Source: Panonychus citri
Taxonomy: Eukaryota > Arthropoda > Arachnida > Trombidiformes > Tetranychidae
Reading direction: 5' to 3'
DNA: 64,000 nucleotides
Assembly (NCBI RefSeq): GCF_014898815.1
Contig: NW_026515500.1
Coordinates: 496,001 to 560,000, forward strand
Part shown: piece by piece, positions 22,742-38,930 of the stretch
Layout: every line of letters starts with the position of its first letter
Numbering within the stretch: position 1 is the stretch's first letter
Program-made: the position numbers and the translations under genes
The notes under the pieces: generated by a model
What the model was told of the DNA's origin: nothing
The model's database searches: none
The model's input: only the letters and a program-made list of their open reading frames with translations

Positions 22742-25700
22742 GTGGATGGAAAAAGAAACTAAAAAGTTGTTGACTAAATAAGTCGATAGATGTCACGACT
22801 GAGCTAATCATTTGACCAGAAAATTGAATTGAATTAAATTAAAAGATAATCAATACAAATCAAATTATTGTAATTTCTTATTCTTAATTGTTTTATACTA
22901 ACGTTGGAGTGGAAGAGTCGGATAATCTAATAATGGAATCATTGGAATTAAATGTAATTTGGTGAAAAAGAAAAATATTTAAATGAAAAGTTTAATTTGA
23001 TTAAAGATTTTGAGAATGAAACTTTTAATTGTTTGGAGTTTTACTTTTGATTTAAAGTTGATTGTTGATTGTTGGACAAAATTGATCAACTTAAGTAATC
23101 ATAGTAATGTCAATGAAAACAATTTCAATCAATATGTTGAGTATCAACCGATTGTTATTAATTTGATTTCCAAGTAATTCAGATAAATTGAATCAAACTG
23201 AATTAAATTGATTGTCTTCAACAATTAGATTTACCAAGTCAACTAATGATAACTTGAACTCCAGATAAAAGGCAGAAAATGACAAATCAACTAAATTATG
23301 ATAAAAAAAATTGTGATCAAAGTTACAAAGATGATGATAATTGATAGTTTCAATATTCAATCAGAGACAATCAATAAATCAAAAGCAATCAATTTAATCA
23401 TTGCCACCATAACAATAACAACATGTTATTAATCAATCAACAACAATCAAAACCAAAAAGTCTAATCAACATGATTATCATTAAATGAGTTATATAAATT
23501 GTCCCGAACAACAAACAAATCATAATAATAATCAATGTAACCAAATCAACTAATAAACAATTGAAAATATCAAATAAATTACAACAACAATCAGTTAATC
23601 ACTTTTTACCTGTAAACACATTGATACTTAACAGAATTGATGACAATTTATCTAATCATCACTTTGAAATTGTTTCAAATGACATTTATGGAGATAATAT
23701 ATTTAACCATGGTCCATATAAATGCCATCAACAACAATCAAGTGAACAACAATCAGTTAATCATGACGATTAACACAAAAAAAAGAGACCACGAGCCATT
23801 GAACATAACCATTGGTTCAGTTGAGTAACAATTTCTCATCCTGATCATCATCATCATCATCGTTTTCATCATCTTCATCAATTATCATCCTCATCCTTTT
23901 GTTTACCTGTTAACAGAAAAAAATCATTTCAAATTGTAACAATTAAAGTTAAATTGTTAACAATAGATCACAAGAAACACTATGGACTATTTTCATTGCC
24001 ATATTATTATTACTGTTATTGCTTTTTGAACAAGTTTACAATTTAAATTGATTAAAAGAAAGTTTAATTTTCTCGACACAATTTAACACTATTAACTTAA
24101 ATCATCATCTTCCATTGTAAATGATTAACTTTTATTACTCTTCATTTGATTGTTATGATTGTTAATGGTTTCAACTTATTGTTATTATGATTACAAGATG
24201 ATATTTAAATTTACACTTGGATTCATTTTATGGTTACAATTGTGATGGGTAAATATTATTAGTTACTTTTTTAACTTTGATTGTTTGTTGATTGTTGATT
24301 GTTGATTATTGGATTAATGGATTAGAAATTGAATTGATTAACTCGGAAAATTGACAAAAAAAAAATCTGGGAACATTAATTATCATAATTGTTGTAAACT
24401 TTTTCGTGACAATCAACTAACAAACTTGTAAGTTTAACTTTTGTCTAATTCTGTTGTATTATCAACAATTAACGACACATTTAAACACATGGTATTTGGT
24501 GTTTACGTTAATTGTATTCAGCGTGAAAGCAATTAAATCCCATTAACCAATTTAAGAAAGTTATTGTTTAGACAAACTATTAATTGTTGCTCTTTGTAAT
24601 TGTTGATGGAAAAACAATTTATAAACAAGTTCGATAGCGAGTTCGAAATCAATTTAAACTGATCAAGTTTTCAGTTCCAATGAATTACAAATTGTCAACA
24701 ATTATGGTTCTTCTGATTGTTACAATTACATAATCAAAGGTTAATCATTTTCAAAGTGATCAAATTGTATAATCAACATCATGTTCACATCATCAATGAT
24801 CCCCATCAGTTATCATCCTTTGAAATCAATTAAATTGCTATTAGATTGCTGATGATCTTAAATGAAAATATGTTACAATGTTTATCTTAACATTCAATAA
24901 ACAACATTACACAATAATAATGATGATAATCAAGTTAAATCATCATCATCATCATCATCTCTAACTCTGTCTTCGCAATCATGATGATATTTCCAGGATT
25001 CTAGAAAATGACTGAATTCACCAAAAAAAACCTCAGGAAAAAAATCCCCATGAAATTTTCATTCTCATCCTGCTTTTCCTAACAAATAATTACTGTTGAT
25101 TTAGATTCCTGATTTTCGGATACAATTATAATACAATTTAACCAACTATTAATATCATCATCATCATCATTATTAACATTTGATATAAGTGGGAGTTGAT
25201 GATGGATTTGAGTCATTTTCCCCCTCGATGATGAAGATGCTACACTGATGAGGATAAGGATGAAGGAAAAAAATTGATTCCATGAAAAAAAAGAGATTAA
25301 AACGAATCAGAATCCTGAATTCTACCACTAATTTAGATTTAATCATAATGGAAATATGAACAAACCCTTTTATCCAAACATTTTCTTCCCGTTGTTATTT
25401 AAATTAGCTTAATCTGATTTGATTTACATATCATAATCATCATCATAATCAATGATTTAATCATTTAATTCAATTGTAATCACAATGATATGTTGTCGTT
25501 TGAAAAATGTAACTCATCACAATTTAAGAATCAGAATGAAAAAATGACATCTTCATGTTGACTTAATAATTGCTTACAATAAAATTAAAATTAAAATCAA
25601 ATCAGTTGTGTCTCATTGATTACTACGATTAACTCTTGATTCAGTTTAAATTGTTGTGATTGAATTTATTTCATTTGATGATCCATAATAACCATAGGGA

Positions 25701-28700
25701 CGACAATTAAATGTTGCTTCATGCTGATTATTTTGATCTCTATTTTGATCATTGCAATTGAAACCTTTTTCCTAAATTATAAACTATGTTTCAGATGATA
25801 ATTAAATGTTAATTGTTCAATTTGAAGCATTTACAATCAAACAAAAAAATTCAAGGTTGATTGTTTGTCTATCCAAAATTGTTAGTTACCTTTTCTTACT
25901 TACGGATTGTTAATTTAACGTTTTTATTGATTTATATTAACAATTTACAACAACTCAAAAAAGAGCAACTCAATTAAAAACAATTAGTTAACTGAAAGAT
26001 TGTAATAGTAATAGTTGAAACAGATTAATTTACAATCAAATCAAATCAATGGCGAGCAATTTAAATTGTTACAACTTTTTTTTTCTCCAACAGAAAAAAA
26101 GTAAAGAAAATTTTATATTTTTATCCGTAGGTTTGAATTGAAAACGAGAAGAAAAAAATTTTCTTCCTTAATTTTAACCAGAATTTTTGGTTCTAAGGTG
26201 TAACCAATTCATGATTAAGCTTCTGATGATTATCTTGATTATAATAATATAATTACAATTACTACAAACAAAACAATCAAATGATTAGTTAGTTAAATGA
26301 TTATCACAGTTGAAACCTTTTCCAACAATCAACAATCAGGTAAACAGCAGCAGGTAAAAAATACTAAACTAAATTCAAAGTAAGTTAACTATAAAAGTCA
26401 CATTAGATTAATGACTAAATTTAATTACTTTATGACTGTTAATCTAATTCAATTTTGCCAAACTAAATCAAGAATCTTAAGAATAAAGGAGAAATCGTAA
26501 TAAAATTGTAAATTGTTGGCTTTTCATTTCATAACAATTAGTAAATCAGGTTATAAATATTTCAAGTTTGGTTGGGATGAAACAAAAATTGATCGATTTC
26601 ATTTGATTGATTATGATAAACAAGTAATTTCATTAAATCCGGTTAAAAGGGATGATGATTAAGCTTAACTAATGATTAGTAAACATTGTTACAGTAAATT
26701 GATTGTTGAATATTAGTAAACTGTTTTAATAAGGCTAATACATATAATAATCAAGTGCTAATCATCATCATCATCATAATGATTAGGCAACAACAATCAA
26801 AGTTAATCATGTTTATCAATATGGTTAAGCTTTGTCATCCAAATCATTCAGAGGATTATCATGATATTATCATGATGAAATAATGAGCGAGTGACTGATT
26901 ATTGAATAAGAATCAAGTTCGACAAAGAAAAAAGTTGATATTAGAACTTTTTTGTTTTTTGTTCGACTTCGAATTTGTAATTTCTTTTTTTTCTCCTTTT
27001 CATTTGCAAGCTTGATGACAAATTGTTTCAGGTTAATTAGGTTTCAATTGCGATGATGATCATAATTGATGATGGAAGATAATTGGGTTACTATGGTTAA
27101 TATAAATTGTAGTTTCTTTTTCATTTGTTAATCTTCATCTACATGTACATGATAAGAAGAGAGATGATGATGAAGAGAAGAAGATGATGAAAAAAATAAT
27201 ACAATCGAAAAAAGAAAAAGTTTTTTTTTTCTCTTACATTCTCTTTCTTATCATCATCATCATCTTTTGTTGTTCAGTTGAAGATTCAGATATAATATCA
27301 TATGAAATGATGATAACAAACACAGAGATATAAAGTAATCAATCTCAGCTGATTAAACAACATAAGGTAGATTCTTGATACACTTTTAACAACTGATATG
27401 AGGCAGAAGATGAGGATGATATGGAAGATAAAAGACAAGGAATGTTGAGAATGATGAAGATGAGGAAGGAAGATAAGGTGGAAGAGGAAATAGATGCTTG
27501 GGGTGGTGGAAAAACAGTTAGACACAGTTAGAAGGAGACTCACGGGTGATGGAGAAAAAAATTTAATATAAAAAAGAACTTTTTTTTCATCCTCATCCGC
27601 ATCTTCTTCTTCTTCTTCTCATCACAATGAACACACACTCGAAGGGTGGGAGTGGGTGGTAGAGATGTGGAACTGCAGGTTAGGGTGTAAGATGATTCTC
27701 TCCTGGGAATGAATGTTAAAGATAATAAGCTTGAAGGAATGATAGTAATAAAAGAAACTTCAACAATCAGTTTTAATCATTGGAATTTAATAATAATCAT
27801 CTTGAAAAGAGATAAATTTACATTGGAAATTGGAGACTAAAAGAGAGAAAGAGAAAGTTTGTTTCGAAAAAATCGAACTGTTCAATTGTTTCTTTTTTGA
27901 TTTTTTCGATTTTAACTTTTTTTTTTTTGTCAAGGATTAGGATTAAGTAGATGGATTAACTTTTGATTGTTATTGTTATCTAATTGATTGTTATAGGTTT
28001 TCATTGGATGATGAATTTAATTTGCTGATTGTTATTGTAACCAAAAGTTTTCATGTTTTTTTTAATATAAAAAAAACAGTTACAATCAAATGTTATCATC
28101 ATAACATTAAGCCTCATGATGGTTTCCGTTGTTTTCATATCATCATCTTTTTTCATCCTCATCCTTTTGTTTATCATCTTCATCATCTGATGTCTTGTTT
28201 GATTTTTTTTCTTGTCTCTCTCTCTCTCTCTCACTCACTCATTCACTTTCTCTTAGACTGAGATCTTCTATTTCATATGTAGTTTTTATATTAAGCTTTT
28301 AGCTCTTTTTTCATCACCAAATGAAGACAAGGAAGAAGAAGATGAGAGTGGGGTGGGTATGAAGATGTAAGAGGTGGAAAGAATAAGACAAAACCTCAAA
28401 CATTGAGAAGATTTTTCTTTCTCTTCCTTCTTTCAAATTCCTATGTAATATTATTGTTATTATTTCTCTCTCTCTCTCTCTCATCACCATCATCTCCATC
28501 TGATTCCTAGAAGTTCATCTCAATCTGAAAGTCAAACCTATTACTTTCCACTTCCCTCTCTCCCATTTCATCAAAAATAAAACAGAATACGATTGATTTG
28601 ATTGTAAAGTATTGGCAAGTAACAATTGATAAATCATAACATGTTTAAGAAATCAAATCAATTGATAAAACTTATTATGCAAATGTAAACACGACAATTG

Positions 28701-31445
28701 CAATTAGATGAAAATTGTGGCAGAAGAAAAAAAATCAAATATCAACCTTCATGAAACTAGAAGAGAGAGAGAAAGATAATCATTTTTTTCATGATAAATT
28801 TACACCAAAGACATTGAAAAGTTTCAAGTAACTTTCTGATTCCCGATTCACTTCACGTTCAAAGCATTTGTTAATTTGTGCTCGGAATCAGAAAACAATT
28901 GCAGTCGAAAAACCCTCTCTCACCCTTATAATACCTTTTCCCTCCTTTACACTTCACCAAAGGCACCAAGGGAGCAGAGGTACCACCACCCTAACCATGA
29001 CCTCCACCCACAAACATGACAAAAACAACATTTCAAGAATATAATAATAATCAGAATCATATTTGTATCGGTAAGTGATAACCTTTCAATGAGATAATAA
29101 CAGTTATCCCTTGAAAAAAAAGGTTGACTTTCAGAGTTTGACAAGTTGCAAGTGGCTTGGGCTTCTTATCATCTTGATGATGATGATTAAGATGAAGTTA
29201 GATATCTAATGACACAAGGTGAAGATGATTGGAAAACAAAAAACGGAAGAAGATGCTTGAAGAAGCAAATCTTATATCAATCGAGAAAAAAAAAGTTACT
29301 TCATCTTGTTGTTGTTGTTTTAAAGCTTTAAATGGATGATAAGATATCAGAGAGGAAGATGAAACTTGCAGAGAGATAGAGAGGAAACTTGATTTTCTTT
29401 GCTTCTCTTTTTTTTCCTTCTTCTTCCTCCTCATCACTTTCCATCCTCATCATCATCTTGATGTTGTTATTATTGTTGTTGTCATCATCAAACTTACGCT
29501 GTGATTCATTTTCAAGTAACAATTTAACAATCATATCAACATTAAATTGCTGTTGACATTTCAAGATGAAACTCAGGCCAAAAGGTTATCATAAGGTTAT
29601 CATTGAAACTTTTTTTTTCTCTCTCATTCTGTTCATTGATTCTGATAATATTATCCTGCTATTAACAGATATTATCATGTTAACATATTCTGTTGAGCAG
29701 AAAAGATGAATGCAAGTAAAATGTGATGAATATTAAAAGTTCATCGATAAACAAGTGAACTTATGGATTAGGTCAGCTCGATATTTTCTTTCATCGAATT
29801 TGTTTCAGAACTTTGTTCTCTTTCCTTTCTTCTCTTAAAATGTATCGATAAGAATATGAAAATGTTCCTGATTAATATGATAACAGAAAGATAAACATAC
29901 TTATCTCTCTCTCTCTCTCTCTTTCTCTGTGAAGGAAAACTAATCTTGTATCTTCATCTTCACCTTTCGAGAGGACGACAAGCTTTAAGTTGAGAATGGA
30001 GATGATGATGATGATGATGATGATGATGAGAAGAGTAAAAATAACATGGTGGTGGTGGAAATGTTCAAATATTGAAACTCGAAGAGGAAAAAAGTGAAAC
30101 CATTGTGAACTAATTGGAAGAAAAGTTCATAAGAGGTTATCATCATCTTATATTTTCTTGCTCTTTTTTTCATTTTGATACTCATTCTTTTCCATCCTCA
30201 TCTCTTCATCCTCATCCTCAACAAACAGCCAAACTTTATTTGATATTATCATTTGTGACAAGATATCAAGATCATCTTAAGATCACCTTCATCAGATACT
30301 TTAGTTAAACATTTTAACCAACATCCATTATCATCAATGATAATCATCCTCATCCTCATCTTCATCTCCATCTTCATCACTAAGATAACAAAATGATACA
30401 ATATCAAGATGAAAACTCTGAAAAGTTTCAAATACAATCAACTGGATCACAAAGTGATCATGTTGATTATGATACATTGTGATACACAGACATATGGATC
30501 TACATGGACAATTAGTATCATTTGAATCGTAAAAATAAATTGTTTCAAGATGATTACTATCAGAATTGAGAGTTGTGTTGAAAATAACGGTAAATTTATC
30601 ATTATTTGTATTCAAATGGTGAAAATGTTCACAAATCTAAATATTATGAAAAGTTTAACCAACAATTTAACAAGGGGAAAAAATAACAATTTAAATAATT
30701 GTCATTGGTTTATGAATGTTACTTTCTTTGGGAATATTAAAACATTCATATTATGACAATTTAAATTGTTACAATCATTATCATGGATACAATTTACATA
30801 AGTTATCACCATGTAATTCACCATGTATATGGTTTGTAATAATAATATTAAAAGTCATCACCACAAATCTCAAGGTAATCAGTTGATTTTCAAATCAAAA
30901 TTTGATTCCACTTTTTTTATGGTTTATTTTCACCAAGGTTATAATTTGAACATTAAATCAATGTAATCAAATGTATCATGTAAAAGTTTATCACTGTTAT
31001 TATGCTCAATATGATTTGTTGAAATTGTTCAATAATCTGCTGATCATTTTACCATCTTAATCCTGACAATTTAAGCGCTGATTCTGATTCTTTTGAATAA
31101 TCAATGGTAAATGTTTGTGGCTTTAAAGGTAAATATCTCTTGGTGATGGTAAACCTGATGGTTACCTGGTGAAAAGTTTGCAGAGAAAAATGATCGAAAG
31201 AAATTGTCAATTGTCGAGCAATCAACTGACTAGAACTTTTTCCTTATTCGATAAGATGGAAATTTATTGTTTCTTGATAATAATAATCATCGATGATTTG
31301 AATGTGATCATCAGGATTATGGTCATCGGTTTTTCATGGTAATTGTATTCAGAAGGTTCAGAATTTTCCAATTTTGTAAATTGAGGATTAATTTGAAAGT
31401 GAAGATTATTCAAGATTCTGATCAGAAAATAAAGGAATTTTTTGC

Positions 31446-31449
<4 letters not shown>

Positions 31450-31489
<40 letters not shown>
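31450..31489. repeat. (CT)20 microsatellite
   Basis: Uninterrupted dinucleotide run of 40 bases, the longest in the window. Read as GAGAG it could bind a GAGA-factor-type protein. Confidence 0.95.
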
Positions 31490-31492
<3 letters not shown>

Positions 31493-34400
31493 ATTGTCCA
31501 TCAATTAGCTTGTAAGAGTCTGTGGCTCGTTGGGATGATAATGATGATGACCCATAGTAATGATGATCAAGATGATGGACAATCATTTAGAGAGAGAGAG
31601 GAAGAAAAAATAGATTAAGAAAATGAGAGACTAAGAAAATGACCTCATGTTAATGTCCAGTTTGTTGTGTCCATATCAAAAATGTAGAAAGGGAGAGAGA
31701 TACATAGATAAATAGGCTGACCAATGGTCATTGTAGCAGATGCCTTGATGATTATATCAAATTATGTTAAGCAGAAAATGAGAAAAGAAGTAGCAAAAAA
31801 AAAATAAAAGCAACAGAATCGAAGCCTAAATTATCACAATCATCATGATAATCATTAACATGAACATTTTGAGAAAGAGGGGAAAGGAAGTGATAATCTG
31901 ACCATAGAGTGACCAATATAAACCTACCCAATGGACAAAGAAAATATCGTCACCATTTCATTTGTAGTTAGACATTTTTATTAGATAATAAACCTGAGAA
32001 ACCCTTGAATGGTCAACCAATGATGATAATGGTGATGATTATTATCATGATAATCATAACAATCAATAAACAATCAAAATCTAACAAAATATAACAACAA
32101 TAACAATCAAATGTAATGATAACGTTACAACGATATAAAAATTAGCTTGAAAAACTGTAACCAGATTAAACTGACCACAGACAAGAAACAAATCTCGATA
32201 AACAAAAAGTGTCACCATATTAATGTCATATAAATCTGATTATATCGATTAAATGAGATTACGAATTACTTTAATCTCTGTAAACTTTTCTCAGCCACTT
32301 TACACTTTCCACTTTCACCTTATCATCTATTTCATCATCATTTCTATCATCTTGATCACCTTACAGCTCGTTAGTTGGATCAATGGGGTTTTCAGCTGAA
32401 AATGATCTGTTAAAGGTTCAATTTGTGTGGATATAAAAAAGTGATAGTTTATTATTATGATTATTGGGAGTGGGAGGATTGGGAAGGAGTGATGAAGATA
32501 AAGATGATGATGGAAACATGTAGCATCAGCAACAAATACACTTCCAAATACAGGGAGGGTAAAGAGAGTGAAAAAAAATAGTCAGCGGAAAATATTGGTC
32601 ACTTAAGGCCACACAAAATCTTTATGAGGAAACCTTGTTGTTGGAAATACTAATAATCAAGAAAAATTGGTTTTCCATTGGAGTTTTTTTTTCTCTTCCA
32701 ACCAATTTAAGGCTATTAAGATAACTTGACATCTACAATTTGAACACAGAGTGAGTGAGTGGGAGAGTGGGAGTGGTGGGGTGGGCAATCTAATAATAAT
32801 GATAATAATAATAACTCTCCTCTCTCTCTAAATGTGTAATAACAACTCTCTAACTCTGAAAGAAATGAAATAGTCAAAATCTCTCTCTCTCTCTCTCACT
32901 TGTCTTCCTCTTCTTCTTGGTGTGTCATGGATATTAATACATTTGGTAGATTATAATTTCAACATTTTGCTAAGATTAAGGTGACAAAGTTAACGGTAAA
33001 TTGTTGTCTTCATTTTTTTCACCTTTCTCATCACCTTGTCGCATTGATAGACAATAGATTGCATCGTGATAGATAATAATTAGAGTTGCAAAAACTTTTT
33101 CGAACTCTGAAAGTCCTCAGAGTTTTAGAACTTTTTCTCTCTCTCTCTCTCTCACTTTCGATTTGTAAGTGACACTTAATTTCCTTGACTGATCGACAAT
33201 CATAAACACGTAGTTACATTAGAACTTTCGATTTTTACTCTCGAGTTGTTATTCGCCTCCTTCTCCCATTTTAAGGTTACACACAAAGTTCTGAACATTT
33301 CGAGTTCTCCCCTTATAACTGTTGTTACTAATATTTCCCAATGAGATAAATATTACATATCGAGAACATGATTTTGCTTTTGTAATAAAATGTAAATTTA
33401 CTCTTCGCCATTTTGGATGACAAACTTTTCCCTTCATCATCAGTTTTTTTATTTATTAATTCAAATTATAATCTTGATGTAATCTTGTTCAGATGAGATA
33501 TTAATAAGTGCGGTTTAATTTGATTGTCAACTATTTTCCAATTTAAAAAAAGAAAATACAATTAACAGTAACTACTGATAACTTGTAACAATCATTAAAT
33601 TGTTATCTAGGTCAATTTGATTTAGAAATTGTTATTATTATTGCAAAAGCTTTAATATCAATAGTAAATTGTTAATGATCATTTAATTCAATTTCTGTAT
33701 AAACTCATGTAAATTTTAAGTTTGTTACAGTTAAATGAGAGAGTCTAATTAAATTAATAGGATAGAGTAACAATTTAGCACAATTATTTTTGCCAAATAA
33801 TCAATTGACAATTGTGAATATAATAAAACATATCGCAATTAATTGGGAACATTGAAATTGTAAAGACAATGAAAACTATTCAAACAATTAAGAAAAAAGG
33901 TTTAAACTATTAATACAATCGTAGTAACAATTAACAGCAATCAAATACTATAATGAAAAGGTAATTTGATTTGCAATTAGTTAACAACAAAAAGCCAATG
34001 AAGTGATGATTACAATTGAATATATTCAATAAAGTAAATTGATTATCAACAAAGAAATGGTTACAGGTATCAATTGCATTTCCTGTGATTAAAGATGCAA
34101 ATAGTCAGTGATTAGCATTTAAATTGTTTATCCCAACAGGTAAATCAGTTTCTCCAGGTGTGACAGGAAGGGAGAGAGAGAGAGAGACAACAATCAATGT
34201 TAACAATTAAGGGATCGTATCTAATGACAGGTAAATGATGTAAACTCAACAGCAACTTGAAAGTGAGTCCAAGGTAAAGCATATGAAAAGTATTGTCAAT
34301 GTAAACCTAATACATTTTCACATATGTACTTTTATCCAATAATCATAATCATCATCATATTATGATTAATATTATGACTATAAATACGCCTTAGGCAAAG

Positions 34401-34635
34401 TTTAAGTGTGTATTCAATGACGATAATAGGATGAATAAGGTGAGAGATCATTTGAAAGAGAGAGAGAGAAAAGTGAATAAAAGGAAATCAGTTAAAGGTA
34501 TTTAGCGGTATTTAACTTCTTGACAGGTTTCATTTTCTATTCTTTTCAATGGTTGTTTTCATCTTCATCCCCTTTTGTCATCATCATCTTCTTTTCATTC
34601 TCATCTTCTTCTGTGTTTTTCTCTTTCTTTTCTTT

Positions 34636-34639
<4 letters not shown>

Positions 34640-34668
<29 letters not shown>
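34640..34668. repeat. (CT)n microsatellite
   Basis: Pure CT run preceded by TTTCTTTTC-type pyrimidine sequence; a long pyrimidine tract overall. Confidence 0.9.
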
Positions 34669-34671
<3 letters not shown>

Positions 34672-35952
34672 AAATTCTCAGGTGAGTAAACATGCATAGA
34701 GAAGCGCAAAGTGAACAAAAAAGTTGCTTCCATTGAAAGAAGTGGGTGGAAGATGATGATGATTCTGATCTTCATGGTGATGAGGATGCGGAAAAGATGA
34801 TGATGATGTGATTGTTGCTTTTGTTGATCATTAACATTGGTAAATGATAATGAGACGATTAGTTAACTTAGTTTGATGATTTGTTTTTTTTTGCTTCTTC
34901 ATGATTAGTTGAACAAAAGTTTTCTCTCAGCTGATTTAACCTACTTAACCTATTGGATTGCCTTTGATTAAGCAAATTAATTTTAATGATGATTAGTATC
35001 TGGATAATGATGATGATAATGATGATGATGATTATGCTTAAAGATGATTGAGTTGTTTCATCAAAAGGTTTCACAGCATTTTCAAAACAATGGGTTGAAT
35101 GAAGAGGAGTGGAAGTGGGTGGAGCGGTGGGTATGATATTAATCATCTAATTGGATCAAACTGGATTCAACTAATTGGATATCATTAATTGTGTAATAAC
35201 TTTTAATAAGCTCTATGATTTGACTAACATGATAATCAGTAGATGTAATCAAGATTATCACCTGAATATATTAGTTTACTTTTCTTCAACTGAGATTAAG
35301 TTTTTGTTTCCCTCTGATTGTTGTTTTGCCTTCAAAGGTAATTTACTAATTGTTAGGGAAAATATTATTCGCCATTCAACTAATTATTATCAATCATTTT
35401 CATCATCAACTAGTTAATTGTTAACCCTTTTCATCAAATACTAATCAATGGTTTAGTTACAATTCGCTGGTTGCTGCTTAGTAATTTAAAAGATTATAAT
35501 CTTAATCAGTTGGATTAATTACTTAGAGAAAAAGTTTTTTATTCTTGGAAACATTTAATTGGACTAAAAGTTTATATCGAATTTGTTTTTCGAGTTATTT
35601 TTATGTTCTATTAATAATTTGGTTTTTCTTCACGATATCATGATGAATATCATGATGAAGATTTACCGTTTACTATGAAAAAGGATTAGTCAGTTTTGAA
35701 TAATTGATTTAAATCTAATGGAAATGGATTAGGGTTGAAATAAAAATGGACCAAAATTTAAACCTTAAAAGCTTCTTAATGTTTGATTTTTAATAATTGA
35801 TTCGATTGTTAATGAATAAGAGTAAATTTGTCTATCGAATTGATGTGAGGAAAAAAATTTAGAACAAAACAAAAAGTCGAACTTTTTTGTTCTCAATTTC
35901 GAAATAAAAATAAAGAAGATAAATGAAGATAAACAGTCTCTAAATAGGGATT

Positions 35953-35955
<3 letters not shown>

Positions 35956-35983
<28 letters not shown>
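35956..35983. repeat. (AG)n microsatellite
   Basis: Pure AG run of about 28 bases on the plus strand. Confidence 0.9.
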
Positions 35984-35986
<3 letters not shown>

Positions 35987-38895
35987 GGTTAGAGTAATTA
36001 ATCCTAACATATTGGTTCATCATGAGATCTGATCAAAACCTCAACCGGATTAACTTTGCAAGATAAAGATGAAGATAAAGAAGATGAAAAAAAGGAAGAT
36101 AAACTTTGGAATATGTTGTAATAATGTCGCAGTAAAAGTCATTCATCCTCACCCCTTGTCTCTATCTCTCCTTTCATCATCATCATCATCATCATCCCAC
36201 TTTTTTATCTTTCCGTTTATTACTACAACTATTATCCCAAGAAACTATTGTCATCATAATCATCATCATCAACTAATCCTGTTGACAATGATAAGCATAA
36301 TAATAATGGTAAATGATAATATCCCTTCAATAATATGATGATAACTTTTGATCCCAACAATTAAGTATTATGTTAATCACCCCACTAAATGGTAACAAAA
36401 AAAGTTACAAAGTTAACAACAAGGGATCAGATTAATTTTCTTGATTGTTAACTATTACATAAAGAACCAGGAAAAAAACCACAATTAAATTGATCATATT
36501 ACACAGATAAAAAGAGTAAGAAAAAAAATCAAATGAAAATGAAAATGAAAATGAAAATCGAGAAGTGAAAAAAAAACAGAGAATTAGAACTTTTTTTCTG
36601 CAAATTCGATAACTCAAGTTAACGATTTTGATGAAACTTGAATTGCTTGTTAATCACTTTCATGCATGGGACAGCAATTAAATGGATACCAAATGTACCA
36701 AAGAGGATACAATTAGTGTAACAACAACAACAATTAGTAAATAATAAGAATGAAAATTGAACGGGTCTCGAAAATAATAGAACCAGGAAAAAATATCGAC
36801 TTTCGACTTTTCGATTTACAATCAAAGTGTCCAAAGTTGAAGGTTATTATTGTCACGGTTGCTTTTCAAATTATAATCTCTATCATCATCCTTATCATCT
36901 TGATATTTATCCTCATCCTTTTAATATCTTTTGATGGTCCGTATCAAAAGAGATGAAGGTAAAAAAGATTCACAATGTTATGGGATTTTATTATTACCAA
37001 TATAATGTAACAATAATATTCACATGATCAGGAAGATTATTATTGTTATTATAAACCATGAAACCTGTCTCGACTCACTCCTCATCTTCCTCATCACCAT
37101 TATCATCCTCATCATCATCATCTTACTCTTTCTCTGCCACGTTACTCTCTCTCTCTCTCTCTCTCTGTGGATAACAACTTATGATCAATGGGACAGTTAT
37201 TTTTTCATCTTCTCTCTCAAAATGTTGTTTTATTTTCTGTGGCTTTTAACTTCATCATCTTCATTATCCTCTCTAAATCAGCCTCGAAATGCAAATGTCC
37301 AAATTGTTACCGATTCGGTCTTCGTGTGGTTTGCTTAGTTAGAGAATGAGATGTTCAAAGTCTCGGAAAAATCAAATTTTTTTTCCATCTCTGAGGTGAT
37401 AACTTTGGTTTCGAAATTGATTCTGAGTCGAATTTTATTTCATGATATAATATCTCGGAATCGTCATGAATTTAAATTAAATTTAGTATTGAGTTTAAAT
37501 CAAGAGTTTCCAAATTCTTATTCAATTGAAATTTCATATTACTCAATTTATTTCAGATAAATTTCATCATGAGTTATATATTCACGAAATTCATGGTGTT
37601 GAAATTCATTGTTGCATAATAATAACAAGGAAAACTTTTTATCTAATACTGGACTTGATTGCCTGATGAATCAATTTTGAAATAAAATACTGATAAATAA
37701 TGAAGATGGAACATCTTTACTTGTAATTAAGTTTAATTATAAACATTTCGATTTAATATTCATATTGCATTGAATCGGTTAGAACTTTTTTTATTCTATC
37801 GAAAAAACTCTATCCCCCTTTTGTTGATATACTTTTGATCATGATCATTATTTCATGAGGAAGGGGAAAAAGGAAATGGAATATGAAAAATGATAACTTA
37901 AAGGTATTGTTTTATATTGAATTTTATATTGAATTGGAAAAAAAGTTCTGTCATCATCTTAAGTTGCTTTTTACATTAAAAAAAAGAGAGTAAAAGTGAA
38001 GATAAAAGGATGAAGATGAAGAAAATGAAGAAAGGATAAGGTTACTTTCTTGTGGGTGGAGGAGGAAGAGGAAATGATGAGAGAATGAGAGAGATTGAGA
38101 AAGAAGAGTAAATGAAGATTGAGAAGAGAAAGCAAGTAGCCCAATTGAGGAGTTGAAGATGATAAAGAGAAATGGGAGAGAGAGAAGATGAGGCTTAAGA
38201 GTGTGGGTAAGATGATGAAAATGATGAAGATGAAGATGAAGAGGACGAAGTGTGTGTATGTGTAGTGGCGGTGGGAAGTTATCATTTGCTCTATAAAAAT
38301 GAACAAGTAGGAAGAGGAGGAGGAAACTTAAGTTTCTCTTTTCTTTTTCAAGAGGAAAACCAAGAGAGAGAAGAGAAAAGTAACTAGAGAAAAAAAGAGC
38401 AAAGAAAGAGAAAAAAAAGTAACCACGCCTAAGAGAAGAACTCAATCCACCAATGGGAGTTGATAACCAGAAGATGAAAGAGAAGAAAGAGAAGAAAAGA
38501 AAGAAAAATGATGAAGATGAAGAAGAAGAAAAGTAAGTAACTGAATTAACTCAACCTCTTCTTCTGTGTTTCTCTCTTACAGAGTAAACTCGAGTCAGTC
38601 TGTTCCATCTTCCCACCTTCCCCTTCATCTTCATACTCATACTCATCTTCATCTTCATCTCTCTTTCTCTGTCTCTCTCTCTCTCTCCTCCAAATATACT
38701 GTCATCCTCTTTCTTTCTCCTCTTTCTCCTCTTTCTTTTCGAGAGACTTGGCAATAAAGTTGAACACAAGGAGTGTAGTCAAGTTACTCAACAGACTTTT
38801 TCTTGGGAGTCACTATTTTCTCAATACTCTCTTTCTTCATCTTCATCTTTATCATCCTTCTCTTTCTCTCTTATCATCATCATCATCCTCATCAT

Positions 38896-38896
38896 C

Positions 38897-38927
<31 letters not shown>

Positions 38928-38930
38928 CTC
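38896..38930. repeat. (CT)n microsatellite before coding exon
   Basis: CT run with a short interruption, following (ATC)n. It lies about 600 bp upstream of the 39.5 kb coding start, in the presumed promoter/5' UTR region. Confidence 0.85.

Noticed and set aside
34868..35146. 92-aa minus-strand frame
   Set aside because: Central run of Ile comes from (ATG)n; the rest is not recognisable and lacks splice or promoter context.
37954..38445. 163-aa minus-strand frame
   Set aside because: Made of purine-rich plus-strand repeats read in reverse; Phe/Leu/Ser/His low complexity with an overlapping second frame of the same kind and no family resemblance.
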